This document shows, in pieces, positions 34,836 through 50,000 of a stretch of 64,000 nucleotides of DNA. Under the pieces are notes generated by a model. It did no database searches, was not told the origin of the DNA, and worked only from the letters and a program-made list of their open reading frames with translations. The stretch is from Caenorhabditis remanei (taxonomy: Eukaryota > Nematoda > Chromadorea > Rhabditida > Rhabditidae): NCBI RefSeq assembly GCF_010183535.1, contig NC_071333.1:18040587-18104586 (forward strand). Direction: 5' to 3'. Position 1 is the first letter of the stretch, and each line of letters starts with the position of its first letter. Both the position numbers and the translations under genes were made by a program.

Positions 34836-36987
34836 TTGTTTTTATTTGATTTTATTATTTATTGTGTCACGTTTCTCTGTGAGAAATTTCATTTATTTTT
34901 AATATTCTACAGTATAAATCAATGTATTCCTACCTCATTCTCAAAAATTTAAAACCAGGCGGGTCCTATTTCTTTTATCTACCCTCCTTCATAATAGGCA
35001 CACACCACAAAATCGGTGGCGAATTGAATACATAATAGGCGATATTCCCAAAGGATCATAATTCGGGACAAGAAGACATGATCCAATTTGTAAATCCCAT
35101 TCTATTACTTCCGTCATCATGATTCAAACCGAGTCAAATCAAATCTCGAGGCTTTTCAGTGATTACTGTCACCACACAATAGAAGTCAATTGCAACAGTG
35201 TTGTGGAAAGTTTCGATGTTCATACCCTTATTGAATTTGATGAAAAGAAGTTTCTTTGAAGATTAGATAAAATGAATGCGGCAGCTTGAGAGGATCGTGT
35301 ACGCAAATACCGTAAGACGGATGGCTAATGAAGTGTCATAAGGGGTATATGTTATAATCTGAGGTCTGAGCTAATGGATGTCAAACAAAAAGGAGATACT
35401 ATGCAATTATGTGTAATCTAACAACTTACCCAAAGGAAAAAACTGGAAGATTAAAATTTTAATAACTTCCGCTTATATAATGGAAACCAAAAATTATGAA
35501 ACAGTTCTCAACGACAAAACAATTGAAAGTGCCTCACACATTCTATTCATACATAAATTGGCTTATAACCTCCACATCTCCACCAAACCGAGGCAATCAT
35601 CAAATTAACTGTTTATCCCGCAAGCAGCTCTTCTCCTCGCCTCCTTTATTAACTGGTGTCCTCCAGAAGTGTTCTGAAGTGGTGGTAGTGTATGGAGTCT
35701 TCGGGTTTTTCGGGGGGAATAGAGGAGAGGCGAGGGCCCGAAAACGAAGTTATCGCAAATTTACATTGTAGAGAGGAACCATTTTCAAGCGTGCCGGACC
35801 TTGGATCCAACAGCTTTGTCTTTTTCATTTTTCCCTTTTCTCTTTTTATTATAATAATAACTTTTTGTCTTTTCGCATTGTCTTTTGGTGAAGTTTTAGT
35901 TTATTGTCTCTTTCAGTTGGAAGGATTACTGTAGCACAAACGTTGTCAAATGTTATTTGATAAAGAATAGCTTTTTGAAATTAATATGAACGTTTTGACT
36001 TTTTTTAAATGTATGGGTTAAGTTTTCGAAGAATATCAGATTTAAAACGATTTTAGAAAAAATAACAATTTTCTGCATTTTGTTTTGTTTGTTAGTTTAA
36101 AAATATAACATTCAATTTTGAGACGTCAGTAGCCTTTCATGCTTAGGTTTCAATAAATTCGAGGGATACAGTTTTGGAGTCATCCATTCCTAAGTATCAT
36201 AACTGTCTTCCATAAATGATGACGTGTTAACAAAACTGCAACATACGTATCAAAAAACTTGTCTTGTTATTACTTTCCTGTTTTACAGATTTGATATCAT
36301 AAAAAAAGTTTTTTTTGAATACGAAAACGAAACATTTGTTAGTGTTATCACAGTACCATAAGAAATCAAACAAACCGATTTTCCACTAAACTTCAAGAAA
36401 ACATTCGAGATTTTTTTTTCTATACTATCAAAAATATTGGTTGGATCTAGGCAAGAACACAATTGCTTCAGTGAACACACATATTTGAAAGTTTTTGTTT
36501 TTTAAATTAAGAAAAAAAGGAATCAAATTTCCGCTTCGCTCCACCAAAAGTTTATATAGATTATGCATATCTGACCAACTGATCATTTTTTGCATTGATA
36601 AAAAGTGCATTCATGTCTGGGTATAATATGGATACCAATGTATCGAACTAAGCTCTCACCAATGTATCCATTTCTTCTCTTTTACCGTATACCCGAACTC
36701 ATTTTGGCTCCGCCTACTGTCTCCTTTCTATTTGTGCGCCGCCTCTTCTTGGCCACTGAGACGAGGGAGGACACGCATAATATAGCACACGTCTCTCTTT
36801 TCTTTTTTTTTCGGAAATTTACCATTTCCTCATTCAGGTTGTCTTCTCTGGTTCTCTTTACTTTATGAGTCGTGTTTCCAGTTTTCAGTTTACATACAAC
36901 CATCCCATTTTCACTTCATACTCGTCATCTTTATTTTATTATTTTTTCTTTTCCCTGTTTTTCAACCAAAAATAATTTCAGAAGAAC
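34836..36987. other. Intergenic region between hch-1 and sox-3
   Basis: About 2.1 kb of AT-rich DNA covers the hch-1 3' UTR and the sox-3 promoter. Pyrimidine tracts precede the sox-3 start, ending in an atttcag acceptor at about 36980 that fits trans-splicing. No other coding exon, RNA gene or clear repeat was found. Confidence 0.55.
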
Positions 36988-37725
<738 letters not shown>

Positions 37726-37806
37726 CTTGCTGGAATTTTAAGTAAGTAAATTCAATTCAATTCCTTCCATTCAAAACTTCAAAAATCTGAAAATGTTTTG
37801 TTTCGC

Positions 37807-37812
37807 AATAAA
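37807..37812 (+). terminator. Poly(A) signal of sox-3
   Basis: AATAAA lies 82 nt after the sox-3 stop codon. Confidence 0.6.
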
Positions 37813-40639
37813 AACATTAACTGGTCGGTCACCTTGTTTCCGATCGACAGGTCACCAAAAGAAACGCGTTGAAGTGTGAACCTTTTTTCCTCCCGATTTT
37901 TGAATTAACACCAATTCTGACTCGCTAATTTGTATGTGGCCCCCGGTGTATTGTGCACCTCGCGCACTTCCTGTTACGCACACATTGTTCCTTGGCAAAT
38001 TTCTTATTATTTTCACACCGTGTGGATTTTCATTCTTGAGTCGTTTCCACTGCAAAGAAAAAAGAGAAAAAACTTTCGAGATGAATCAAAAGGAATGAGT
38101 GTATCATGCGCGAATAAGTCGAATAAAAAAGGGGCTTTGTGTAGAAGTATACTGTTTACTGAATGATTGACACCAGTCGATTTGTGTGCAGTTTGGATTG
38201 AAAGATGTGCACTGATTCTCTCATCTTCTTCCCCCCTTTTTCGGAGAAAAGACAATAAAAATGACTCATGAATGGAATCGTCTTTGTTGATAATGATGAA
38301 CATTTGCATATTCCTATAAAGTAGAACTCATTTTTCAGGCTTGCTCAACCCAACGCCCCCAAAACACTACTTAAAATTGTGACAGTGAGCTGAATCTCCA
38401 TAACAATGCCATACAGTTTGTCTTGATTCTTGATTCATAATTTTATTATACTCAACTTGTGCAATTTTTCTCGAACTTCTCTCTTGACTTGTATAAAATA
38501 TTGAAACATGATTTTTTGACTTTAATCTATGACTCAAAAACTCAAAAAACGCGCCATTGTGTTTCTACAATAAGAAAATGTCAGCTTATCTGTTTGTAAG
38601 TACTCAAAAAGCTCTTCCCCTAGGAGGATACTGTATTTTTTACGGTTGTTCAGATTGTGCCTGCCGCAAATGTGTACAAGAATAAATAGGCGGCCAATGT
38701 AATGTTAGCATTCAATTTTTGTGACTTCTATTGTACAAATTCAATACAATAGAATGAATTGTTCAAGAACAAACTTCCAATTCATTGTTGGTTAAATCGA
38801 ATGAAAAGAATCAAGGAGAAGAGAGGGAAGAAGGTATTCAACAACTTTTACTCCTCTTCTCCTATTCTTTCACTGACATTGATATTTACCATTTGCTGTC
38901 ACCTCTTTCAATTGACGGCCAATACACCCATGGAGTTTCATTTTTTTTTTCGGTGACTGTGTTGTTGCCGAACAAAGAGAACAATGACCACACTTAAAAC
39001 GCCTAATCAAATCGGTTCACACGGAAAAAGAAACAGTGAAGAAAGAGAAACAAAGTTTGAAATTTTTCACGGTCACCTGTCTTTTTGAATTCAATGAATG
39101 GGTTTTGGGTCAATTATGAGAATTGTGTTTATAGACAGTTTTCATGCAAAGTGTAAGGGGCAGATGAAATTAGAAAAATGGTTATCACAACCAAGGGTGC
39201 TGGATTAAACCTTTGCAGACAAACATTTTAGAAAATGTTTGAAATACATGGAATCCACACACATTGGGCATTCGAAAACAACAACTACCAAGAAAAATTT
39301 GTTTCTCACCAAAATTTGATAGCATTTACGATATTTTACATACTCACATTAGTTCTTATTTTGCGATGTCAAGATAACGTGCTTGTACTGTTTCAAATGA
39401 ATATACATATTTTTATGCATTCGTACATGGGAACAAGTCTTATTCTTAAAAATAAATTGTTCAATTCCGGGAATTTCATATTCAATTTAATACTTCAAAT
39501 TTAATGTTATAAACTGAAAAGTGTTCTGGGATACAAAACTCACACGAATTGGATACGTGTTGCGGGCCGGTCGAGAATGACCATTTTACTGTCACCGCTC
39601 TTTAGCCCGGCGCACTGCACAGCTGCAAAAATCCATTGGGCCCAAGGTAGCTCAAAAATATATCATTCGTTGTGATCTTGATTTAGGCACAGTTTCAGCC
39701 GATAATATTCTGTTTGAAGATAGTTTCGCTCCGGCTCGGTTTGCAAGTTTGCTTCATTCAACATAAATTTTAGGAAAAATATAATACCCAAATCTTTGAT
39801 ACGAACTGAAATGCTACGTCATCAGTCTAAACGTACCAATTTTCTGAGCTACCATTTAATATTCCTGGTGGATGACAAACTGTTCTGCAGTTCTGTACCG
39901 TTAGTTTTCACCTGAGAAGTGTTCTGATATCTGCTTAACCATCACTATAGATGATTGCCTCTTTTTTTGAGATCAAAGCTGATTTTGTCCTATTGCAATA
40001 CTAACCGTCTATTGAAATTTTTATAAGATCATGATACTTTTGAAAAATGCAAGTTTGCTTCCAATATATTTTCTCAATTCCACTTTGAACACTCATGGTT
40101 CCATTTGCTTCTCTTTTTTGTCTCAAGGTAACACATAATTGTTCTCATCTCATCTAACGGAAATTTGAAAGAAAGACATACCAACACAATGGTAATTATC
40201 GTATTGCCTCGCTTTCGCAACGTAGTTTGCTGACACTACTCACCTCTTCCTTTTTTCTTCTTTTCAATACATTTAAAACGAGTATTTTTGCATGGAGTGC
40301 ACTCTCTCCTCTGTATTTCTAAGGTCAGAACAAAAACTAAACAAAATAAAAGAGGACTGACTGTCAATCATTTGACATGGTCGGGTTTAGGAGGAAAAAT
40401 GAGAAATGAGGGTCACTTGTTTGAAATATATTATTGCGGTATTATTGCGGCGGGATGTAAGAAAAACATTTATTCAAAAAAAGGGTCTAACAGGCTAAAT
40501 GAAAAAAAAAAACTACAAATCAGCAACCATCAAATTGTCATGAAAAAAGTGTTTAAGGTGTGTGGGTGTGTGGTAACAATACAAAAATTGGGAAATGAAA
40601 ATGTAAAAAAAAATAATATGAGAACGAGGGATTGGGAAT
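37813..40639. other. Convergent intergenic region between sox-3 and csq-1
   Basis: About 2.8 kb is AT-rich throughout. A small GC-rich patch (gcgggccgg and gcccggcgc) is at 39560-39620, followed by a weak inverted pair (ggtagctcaaaaa near 39648 and tttctgagctacc near 39840). Short open frames here lack splice sites and biased composition. No RNA gene was recognised. Confidence 0.5.
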
Positions 40640-42595
40640 TTACAATTCCTTTCTAGACTTCTTTCCCTTTTGAGTTGGTGGTGGTGCTGGTGGCTCTGGC
40701 TCATCATCATCGTCGTCTGGAAGAGATATTGATTAGTTTTATTGGGAGATATTAACCTACCATCAAGAGAAATAGATCCAGAGAGAATTTGATCGATCCA
40801 TGATTGAACAGCCTCGAAGTTGGAGTCAGAGTGCTTCTTTGGATCGTCCAAGTTGACTTGAGACATGTCAAACCAGATTCCTTCTTTCTGAAACAAATAT
40901 TTGATATTTTCATTTGAATGGTGAATAACAAACCTCCGAAATATCAATAAGTCCGATTTGTGGTCCCTCCTCAATATCAATTCCGAACATATCCTCCCAG
41001 ACATCAACCATCAGTGGGAACTCATCAGGGTCCACAAGAATGATCTCAAGAGTTCCAGCGTGTTCAGAGTTCTCATCAGCAATCTTGTCAAGAAGTTTCT
41101 TCATGGCTCTTCCCTCACGAGTCTCCTCATCGACGAATGCCAAGATCATCTTCTCCTCCTCTTCTGGGTCTCTCTAAAATATGTATAATTGTATGCAGAA
41201 AAGAATTCAATAAGTTAGTTACCCAAAGATTGAAGTAGTTGTCAAGTGTGAGTTTTTGCATGACTGGCTCTTTGTTCTTCTCCACCCACTCCTCGAACTC
41301 CTCCTCGGTATCAGCGGAAGTTGGGGCGAAAAGTGGATCTTCCTCGAATGGTCTGCGCATCTGGACCTCTCCAACTCTCTTGAGTCCGACCTTGCGTGCC
41401 CACTGAAAAAAACTTTGAAAGGTTAGCATTCCAACATTTTTTGAAATTTAGTACCTTAGAGGTGACAACGGCGAAGAACTCAATCTCTCCCATAAAATCT
41501 TCAGCGGCCTCTTCGAATTCCTTGAGAGCTGAAATAACACTTTTATTAGTTGTTGTTTTTTTCCAGATTGACTCACCAACAGATCCTGGCTCGAAGTATC
41601 CAATAATACGGACACACTCGTCATCCATGTTCTCAAACTCTTCCAAGTCGTGTTCATCATTGATAATGGTGACTGGATCGTCTGGGATCTGGAAATTAAA
41701 TGTTAGTATTAATCTAACGGAGAATTAATGGTGAAACGTACGTCCATCAACCAGGAGACAAAAGTTTCTGGATCACGAACTCCGTTGTACTCGATCTTGT
41801 ACCCGTCCTTATAGACATGAATGGTGTCTTCTCCTTTTTCAACTTCTGAAAACTATATGTTTAGAAATTATTGATAAAGAAAACGTCTCACTGCAAAAGA
41901 CCGTCATGCAATAATCCTTTCGTAGTAATTAGCCATGGCAGATTGCTTAAGCTTCAAGTTATGAATTTGTTAGTCAGAGATATGTTCATGCACTCCATTA
42001 CAATCATTTTCACTTACCCTCTTGCTTTCTCAAACGGTGTTCCTTGGTGGTGTTCACGGTGTAGAAATTGTATCCTCTCTTGGTCATGATTTGAGCGGAC
42101 AACTGGAGATTAGGAAGTTTTCTCAGTTTCTCTTATCTCAAATCTTTGAAATACCTGAAGGAAGCATTCGTACTGGTCGAGCTCTGAATCATCCTCCTCC
42201 ACATCATTGAAGAAAACCACCGACTTGGTGTCCTCGGCGAAAACAGTTCGGTTGAAGTTCTTCTCGGTCAGAACCTGAAATTATCAGGATAAAAGTTTGC
42301 TTCTCTCGTTGGCAGTGAAATTTGAGACATGGGTTCAGTAGAGTCGGGTGACGAAAGAGATACAAGTTCCGAGACAGGTCAAGTTTTAAGGAAGAAAAAT
42401 ATAGTGCTACTGTGCTACGTCAGTCAAAAAGATTTTAAAAATTAACTTTTTTATTCTCACCTCAGTTCTGTCGAATCCGTCGTACTCGAGATCTGGATAT
42501 CCTAAGAACATACATTCCAAGTCCTCGTTCTTCGAAATCCCTGCACTTACGAGGCCAACCACTAGCGCTAGGCTAGCAAGTTTGATCCAAGTCAT
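40640..42595 (-). CDS. csq-1: Calsequestrin
   Basis: Ten exons (42461..42595, 42155..42274, 42018..42102, 41742..41845, 41577..41688, 41455..41528, 41223..41402, 40934..41173, 40761..40887, 40640..40716) give 417 residues, the length I recall for C. elegans CSQ-1. A signal peptide (MTWIKLASLALVVGLVSAG) is followed by three thioredoxin-like domains without CxxC. Typical blocks are YPDLEYDGFDRTEVLTEKNF, KSVVFFNDVEEDDSELDQYE, YKDGYKIEYNGVRDPETFVS, MILAFVDEETREGRAMKKLL and EIILVDPDEFPLMVDVWEDM. The protein is strongly acidic overall and ends in an Asp/Glu then Pro and Lys-rich tail (DDDDEPEPPAPPPTQKGKKS). Calsequestrin is the high-capacity calcium buffer of the sarcoplasmic reticulum lumen, so body-wall muscle expression is expected. 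Identification is firm. Confidence 0.95.
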
Positions 42596-44031
42596 TCTGA
42601 AGCCAAAAACTTTTAGTAAAAAAAAAGAGGAGAAGGGGAAGAGCATGGAGATCTTATTGTCCAAAAAAGAGAAACGAAAAGAAAAAGCGATAGTTGTATG
42701 AAAAGGACCCGCGAAAAAGTCAAAGGGTATCGGGAAAGATAGAAGAGGAAGTCTTCTTCGCCTAGTTGCTGGAGGCAGCTGCATTGGCACTGATGTTCTT
42801 CTCTTTGATCGCTATTCTTACACAATTCCACTGCCACATCGCGTCCCCTCCTTCCTTCCCGACGACGCCCGTGTCGTTGTAAAGGGGGGAGCTGCGAATA
42901 AGCTTGATACAGAGGTAGAAAGGGCTAAACGGAGAAGAAGGCTCCTGAGGCGCTTTTCCTCCTGTGTGACTGACTTTACACAATATTTGTCGAGATGAAA
43001 ACAAAAACTACGTGAATTGGGAGAAAAGGGAAGAGTGGGCGATGAGATTGGCGGTGAGGTGAAGAGTGTGCCGCCTGTTTGTATGTGGGGGCAATTGGCA
43101 GAGTTCATCTTTATGAATCAATATGATAAGCACGAAACAACAAACTTTTTTATTTAGTTGTTCGGTTTTCGAAAAAACGAAAACTTGACGAGCAAAAGTT
43201 ATGAAAGACGGGAGAATGATCTCAGATTGAGCTTTGCGAGAATTTCATGACAGGACGGGTCAATAGTACTGGAGGCTAATATAAAAGTCACTGGGCGAAA
43301 AGTTTTGCTATCCACTTTCTCTGGGATCCGGGGGTATAATAAAGCGGGTGGCTGACTAACGCAAATCAAAAAGTAATAACTTGTTCCGCCGTGTCATATT
43401 TCTCACCGAAAACTTTTTATAGTTGCTCATCCGCTGCACTGCCCACACATCTGGCAAAGAATATATCGCTGGCATATTGTTTTTTAAAAGCACAAGGACA
43501 GGGACAGAAAGACAGAAACCCGCGCTTCATAACTGACGTCACAATGATAAAAATAAATTGTGCGGCGTAAAAATTTCGAAATGGTGAAATCAATCAGTTA
43601 CTATAACTAATACTGCCCCCCTCCGTTTTTTTTCCAATGAATCTGCAAACATATCACCCTTTATCTCGGGAGCACAATTTATCCTTCTCATTTATTTGCG
43701 TCTGCGATTGCGTCCCTCGCATCACTTGAGGCGACACACAAAAACTTGATTTTCAAGGATTGATCAGCAAATTTCTTTTTATCAGACAGTATTTTAGGCC
43801 AGGCATTGTTCCTATCAACTTTTTTTTGACGTGAGCAAAAATTATGTAAAGATAGTAAAGTAAAGAAGTAAACTTTATCAAAAAATGAGAATCTGGATTT
43901 GGGAATAATAGAAGACGGTAATCTTGGGTGGTTTTGGGTGTTGGTTAAACATATGTATTATTACAATTGGATCATATTATGACATGTCAAAAGTCGAGGA
44001 TCTAGGAATTTTCGAATCTTTCTGTGATGAT
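42596..44031. other. csq-1 upstream region and slt-1 3' flank
   Basis: The sequence upstream of csq-1 (-) includes its promoter and, from about 43900, the 3' UTR of slt-1 (-). Pyrimidine-rich and GC-richer patches occur at 42800-43100. No coding or RNA gene was recognised. Confidence 0.55.
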
Positions 44032-47000
44032 TCATCGTCTGGTGAGGAAACTCTTGGCTGCTTCACATTGGCACTGACGGATGATGTGTACCGTGGAGAT
44101 TTTTCTGGAAGCATGATCCGAAATTGAAACAAAACGTGTACAAACTTACGTTGTCCCATTTTTGCACATCATTTTCACTTTTCTTTGTTTGGTTTTTACA
44201 GCGGTACAGCAATTCTAAAAGCGGTCTGTTTGAGAGAAAAAACGCCAATTCAAAGATCATACCTGCTCGCCACCACAATAGCCATTGCACTCTGCTATCT
44301 TGATTCTATCAACCGATCGGCAGTCGTTTTCGATGTGGTACCTTCTAAACTTTTGCTTGTCACATTTGATCCTCTCTGAATAAAAAAATTACAAAACTTG
44401 TGGAAAATTTGCAAATGCTGATCTTACTTTCATCACAGTACTCTCCAGAATAATGTGAATCGCATTGACACATGTAACCTTTTGGTGATAGAGCGTTATT
44501 GACGCATTTTCCGTTTCCACAGTCGATTCCTGTTATAAATATTTAATAGTACTTCAATTCTCAGACTCGAAGGCATACCAGTGCAGAAGTTTACTGTAGC
44601 TGAACAACTTGTCTCTGTGTTCACATTTTGCAAAGCATGTTTCAAATCGACGGGCTCTTCATTGACGGTGATCAAACTTATGCAACCTGGAATTACGCTT
44701 TTGCTACCTAAGGTTATTTTCTAACTGGGGAAGGTCTCGAAGTTGTCGTGGAGTTATTGGAAGTGATCTATACCATTGTAAGCTGAGAAAACGCTGATTT
44801 CGAATATATATTCAGTTTTTGCTATTGAGGCCTTTTATTCGAGTTACAACGAAGTCAAATATTGGACCTCTGAAAAATGACGTGTTAAACATATTGGCAG
44901 TGTGATGTTCGTGGTAGCGAGCCGGTGTAGTATGAGGTAAAACAATTCACAGCCGCGCCAAACATGTTTGCATTTTTTGTAAGGAATTTTTTAAACCACG
45001 CCACACCACGCTGCCGATATGTTGTATACGTGGGTCAGGTAAATGACATGTCAGCGGCCCAAACTTTTTTTCGAATACCAGAGTTCACGTGGAAAAACCG
45101 GATATATATTTGAAATCAGCGTTTGCTTAGCTTTCCAATGATATAGGTCACGTCCTCTAACTTCAAACTGACTCCACGACCTTCCCTAGTAACAAATGAA
45201 AAAAAACCGACCTTTGAAACTTTCAGTACTCTTGACATGGAACCTGTTCTTTGCATTCTCCGCTTTTTCCTCAGGTAGTCCACCAATAAACAGCATTTCT
45301 TTTCCTTTTGTACTAAGCTCATCAGATTTTCCACTATTCTCAACCACTTGCACATCATTGTTGTCAATTTGGAGGTAACACTTTCTTTCTGATGTTCTTA
45401 TAGAAATTCTGTGCGGGAGACCGTCATTAACTGAATTTGAATTCAACATAGTTATCAGAGATGTCTTCACAAGTCATACTCACCTTTCACTGAACTATAC
45501 ATATGACTTGCTGGGAAATTTCCAATATAATACACCAGCTTGACTCTACCATCATACAATTCAGCAGACACAAAATGATCGTCACCGTAGTACAAAATTA
45601 TGCCGGTTCTAAAAAACTGAGGTTAAAGATTAAATTGAGAAGGATAATCTCACTTGGCAGAAGTTCTCAGAGTCATTGTTACATTTCCATCACTAGTCAG
45701 CGGGTCTAATGCTAGGTAAGACCCTGGAGACTTGAATCCAACAGAGGTCTGTTTGTCACAACTTGGACCACTGAAACCTTCATAGCACTTGCAGATGAAC
45801 TCAGATGAATTTGCATTGGTGATACATTCACCCTATAAAAAATGAACACATGAAGAATATCAACAAAAAAAGAGCCAACCTGCCCACAAGTTGACTGTTG
45901 ACAGGCATCAGTCTTCTGGTATTCCATGTCCATCATTGGTGGGATCTCACAATACTGCCCAGCATAGCCCGGAAGACAGACGCACTCGTAGGATAAGATT
46001 CCATCCTGAGAAAACTTCAAACTCATAAAATAACAATTTAATCTCACCACACAACTTCCGCCATTCTGACAGTTCACTTTTTCACAGTCGTCGATATTTG
46101 TCTCGCAGTTCTTCCCGGAGAAACCAGGAGGGCAGAGACAGCTAGAATCGGTATAATATATAATTTGTTATCTGGGTTTTAGTGCACCTGTAAGTCCCAT
46201 TAGTCTTCATACATTTCCCATTGTTCTCACATGGGTTCAGTTTTTTGGTACAGTACTCGAGTTTGTCTTCACAATACTTTCCATCATATTCAAGAGGGCA
46301 TTCACAGCGATAGGAGTTCACCTGTGATTGTTTTTTCTTGAAAATCTAAAAGCCAGCTGTGGTTCTTACCAAATCCATACACTTTCCACCATTCTCGCAC
46401 TTGGAGTTCACACAGTCATCAATATTTTTCTCACAATAGTCTCCTTCAAATCCTTTTCTGCAGTAACATGAGAACCGACCAGCTTGCGCTACTTTACATG
46501 TCGCATTATTCAGACATGGGGACCCATAACACGCATCAATTTGGTTTTCACAATGAACACCATAGAATCCTGGTGTGCAGTTGCAAGTGTACTTCTTACT
46601 ACTGGTGGTTTCACAGATAGCGTTGTTTTTGCATGGAGAGTTCAGACAGAGATCACATTTGGTGGCTAGCTTGGTTGGCACTTTTGAGTCGCATCTAAAA
46701 ACAAAGTTATTTATTTTTTATTTATCAGCACCATCAGGTTAACTTACGTGAACTGGTATGGTTGAGCAGTAAGCAAGAGTTGGTTCCCAAGACTAACTGG
46801 ATATTCACATCTTGCTATTCCAGCTTCGATGAATTTCGACTTGATCCATTTTGAAAACCAAGCCAGGTTGCAGTCACAGTATAAAGAATTACTTCCAACC
46901 GCTCTGAAATAATAAGGATTGAGAACATGACTAGTTTTTTAAAATTACATATGAGTGATGCTGGTAAGATTCATGAATGCAGATTCAGGGAGGAATGATA

Positions 47001-50000
47001 TATCGTTTCCATGCAATGAAAGAATGCGAAGGGAATTAAGTCCATTGAATGCATGTGGTTGGAGGCACTAGAATTTGGACAATTTAAAAAAGTATGATTG
47101 AAATTTTAAAAAACTGACCCGCAGCTTGTTATAACTAATTATCAATGTCGACAGTCTAGTTAGATTTGAGAATGTGTTGTTCTCCAAAGAGATCAGTCGG
47201 TTATGTGACAAATCTCTGAAATCAAAATGTAAAAATGTACAAATAAATTTAATAGTAATGCTTACAGTTTAGTCAAGTAGTACAACCGATTCAAATCGTG
47301 AGCTGGAATTTCGTTGATATAATTTGCATCCAGATAGAGTTCAGTAGTGTCAAATGGAATTCTGCTTGGAAAACTCGTCAAATTCTTGTTGGAGCAGCGG
47401 ACAACACGATCCAAGCAAGAACACTTTGGAGGGCATAGATTACTGTCATCAGAACACGTTTCTTCGGGTAATGCTAAATATTTTCGTTTTGTGGCTACTT
47501 TTAAGAATAGTTGAATATCTATACCTGCACACCGTTGCCTGTCTGATTCCTCATCACTATGAAGGAATTGCTGGCATGGCGGGACATCAATGATATGACT
47601 AGAATTTGATCTCAACCAAGACATGAGGGGTAGAATTCGACAGTCGCAGAGCAAATTATTGCCGAGAACTAGGCTGGAAATAGGATATAAAATTTAGATT
47701 TTACATCACCAAGAGTGCCTTACATTTCTTTTATTCTTGGCGTTTTGTTGAAAAATATCGACGAAAAACATTGGATGTTATTGTCAGAGAGATCTCTAAA
47801 AAACTTTCATATATATTTTGTTTCTTGTAGGAAGGAATGAAACTTACAAAATCTCCAAACTGGATTTTTCATCCAGAACTGAACTTGAAAAGTGGTGAAG
47901 CTTGTTTTCATTCAATCGCCTGAATAATGAACTTTGGTAAGTAAACTTTTTTTAAAACTTACAGCTCTCTCAGTTTTTTTAGTTTATCAAAACTTTTGTC
48001 ATTGATGTTGGTGATAAGGTTACTCGAGATATCCAGAACTTCTAAATTCTCTAGCAACTGAGTATTTGAGGTCAAGTCGACGGTAGTTATATTGTTTCCA
48101 GATAAAAGAAGATGAGTGGTGAATTGAGGAATGGCAGGTGGGATCGCAGTAAGGCCTCGTTTGCTGGAATATGACCGATTTAGGAAAAAACCTTTTTTTG
48201 TTCAAATAAGCATACTTGCAGTCAACAGTAGTTCCATAGCAGTCGCATTGAGTTGGGCAGATTGAGTCGATGAAGCAAGAATCCGCAAGTTTGGTGATAA
48301 ATGATTCGGAACCTGAAGGATTTTTCTGGTGAAATCTTGTATTTTTATTATATGATTCGTTATTTACCTTTGCATTTGAACTTATTCGGTGGTAATGTCG
48401 CAAACTTCTTTTTCCTGAGACGCTTCGGTTGTTCACATCTTGCTCCACTTGTTTCGATATTCTTTTGTAAGTTCAATTGTGACAACCATTGCAAATTACA
48501 ATCACAGATTAACGGGTTCTTTGCCAAATGTAATGTACTCAGACTTGTCAAATTTTTGAATGTGACTTCACTTATAGACCTGATATTATTATCATATAAT
48601 GATAACATGTTCAATTTCGGAACATGATCAAAAGTCCCCCTCCGAATACATGTCAGTTGATTGGCATTGAGCAGTAATAATTGTAAACTTCCAAGACCTT
48701 CAAAAGTATCCGATTTCAAATCAGTGATATTGTTCCCGTAGAGCACACTGGAAGGATTGAAATGTTTGATTGATTTGATTGATAAGTAACATGATAATCA
48801 TGATGTATCACTCACAGTGTATGCAGATTTTGTAGGCCATAGAAAGCTTTCGGGAATATCTCGGTGATCACGTTTTTACTCAAATCTCTGAAAAATAATC
48901 ATTAAAGTCATTATATTAAATTAGCTAACAAAAAAGAAATCTTACAATCTGGTCAAATTTTTCAAATTATTGAACGAGTTCGATGGAATCGATGAAATTT
49001 GATTTTGCTCGAGTCGTCTGAAAATATTGGGTTACTGTAGCTCGATAGTCCTCTATAGTATATTACATTTCAGTTGTAGATGGCGGTAGATTCGTGGGAA
49101 CATAGGTCAGTCCAGATTCTCTACAATCTACAGTAGTCCCAGTGCATGTACACGGGAGTGGACAGATTTCTGCGTTCTCACAAGTCTTCTTGTAACGCCG
49201 TTTTCGATTTCCGGAACATGTCATGAACTGAAAAATCAAAAAACCACTGTAGTTTTCGGTTAATAACATTTTTTGTACCTCATCTTGCAGATTTTGAATT
49301 GATGACCCTTGGAGGTTTAATGGAGTCGAACAAACGGTTTTGTTAGTTCCCTCCTGTTTCTCCAGCCACTTTTTCATCCATCTCAATCGGCAGTCACAAT
49401 TCCATGGGTTATTGAATAGTTCCCTATTTTGTAAGGTTTTCTTGTTTTGAGGCGTAAACAAAAAAAAAGAAATAAAAACTTACAATTGCCTAAATCGAGC
49501 ATTGGAGGGCTCTTCAAATGTTGTTAATCTGTTTCCATTGAGTGTGAGCACTTCCAAAGAAGCCCATGAAGAGATTACATTGTTTTCCAAACTAAATAGA
49601 GCAAACATTATATAGACTTGTAGTAAAACAAAAAGACATACCAAAAAATATGGTTTTTATCCAGATTCAAAATTTCGAGGAACTCTGGACCTTGAAGTTG
49701 AACATCCGTCACAACTGTCAGATCGTTTTCACTCAGGTCCCTGAAAAAAGAAAGTTTTTAGTTATAGACTATGAGTAACTTACAAATGACTCAATTTTAA
49801 ATTATTCTTGAACAAGTTATCAGGGAGGTGACGGATGCGATTTCTGGTGAGACGTCTGGAAATTTGAACTTATTGGGTATAACAAGACATGTTGAGTTGA
49901 GTTTACAGTTTTTGAAGAGATCCAAGAGAAGAAAAAGCGAGATTGTGAATTGCAACTAGTTGATTGTCCATGAGTTGTCTAAAGTCTCAAAATGATATTT

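Noticed and set aside
39640..39860. Inverted pair ggtagctcaaaaa / tttctgagctacc as a further mobile element
   Set aside because: Only about 13 bp match and the interior does not pair; could be chance.
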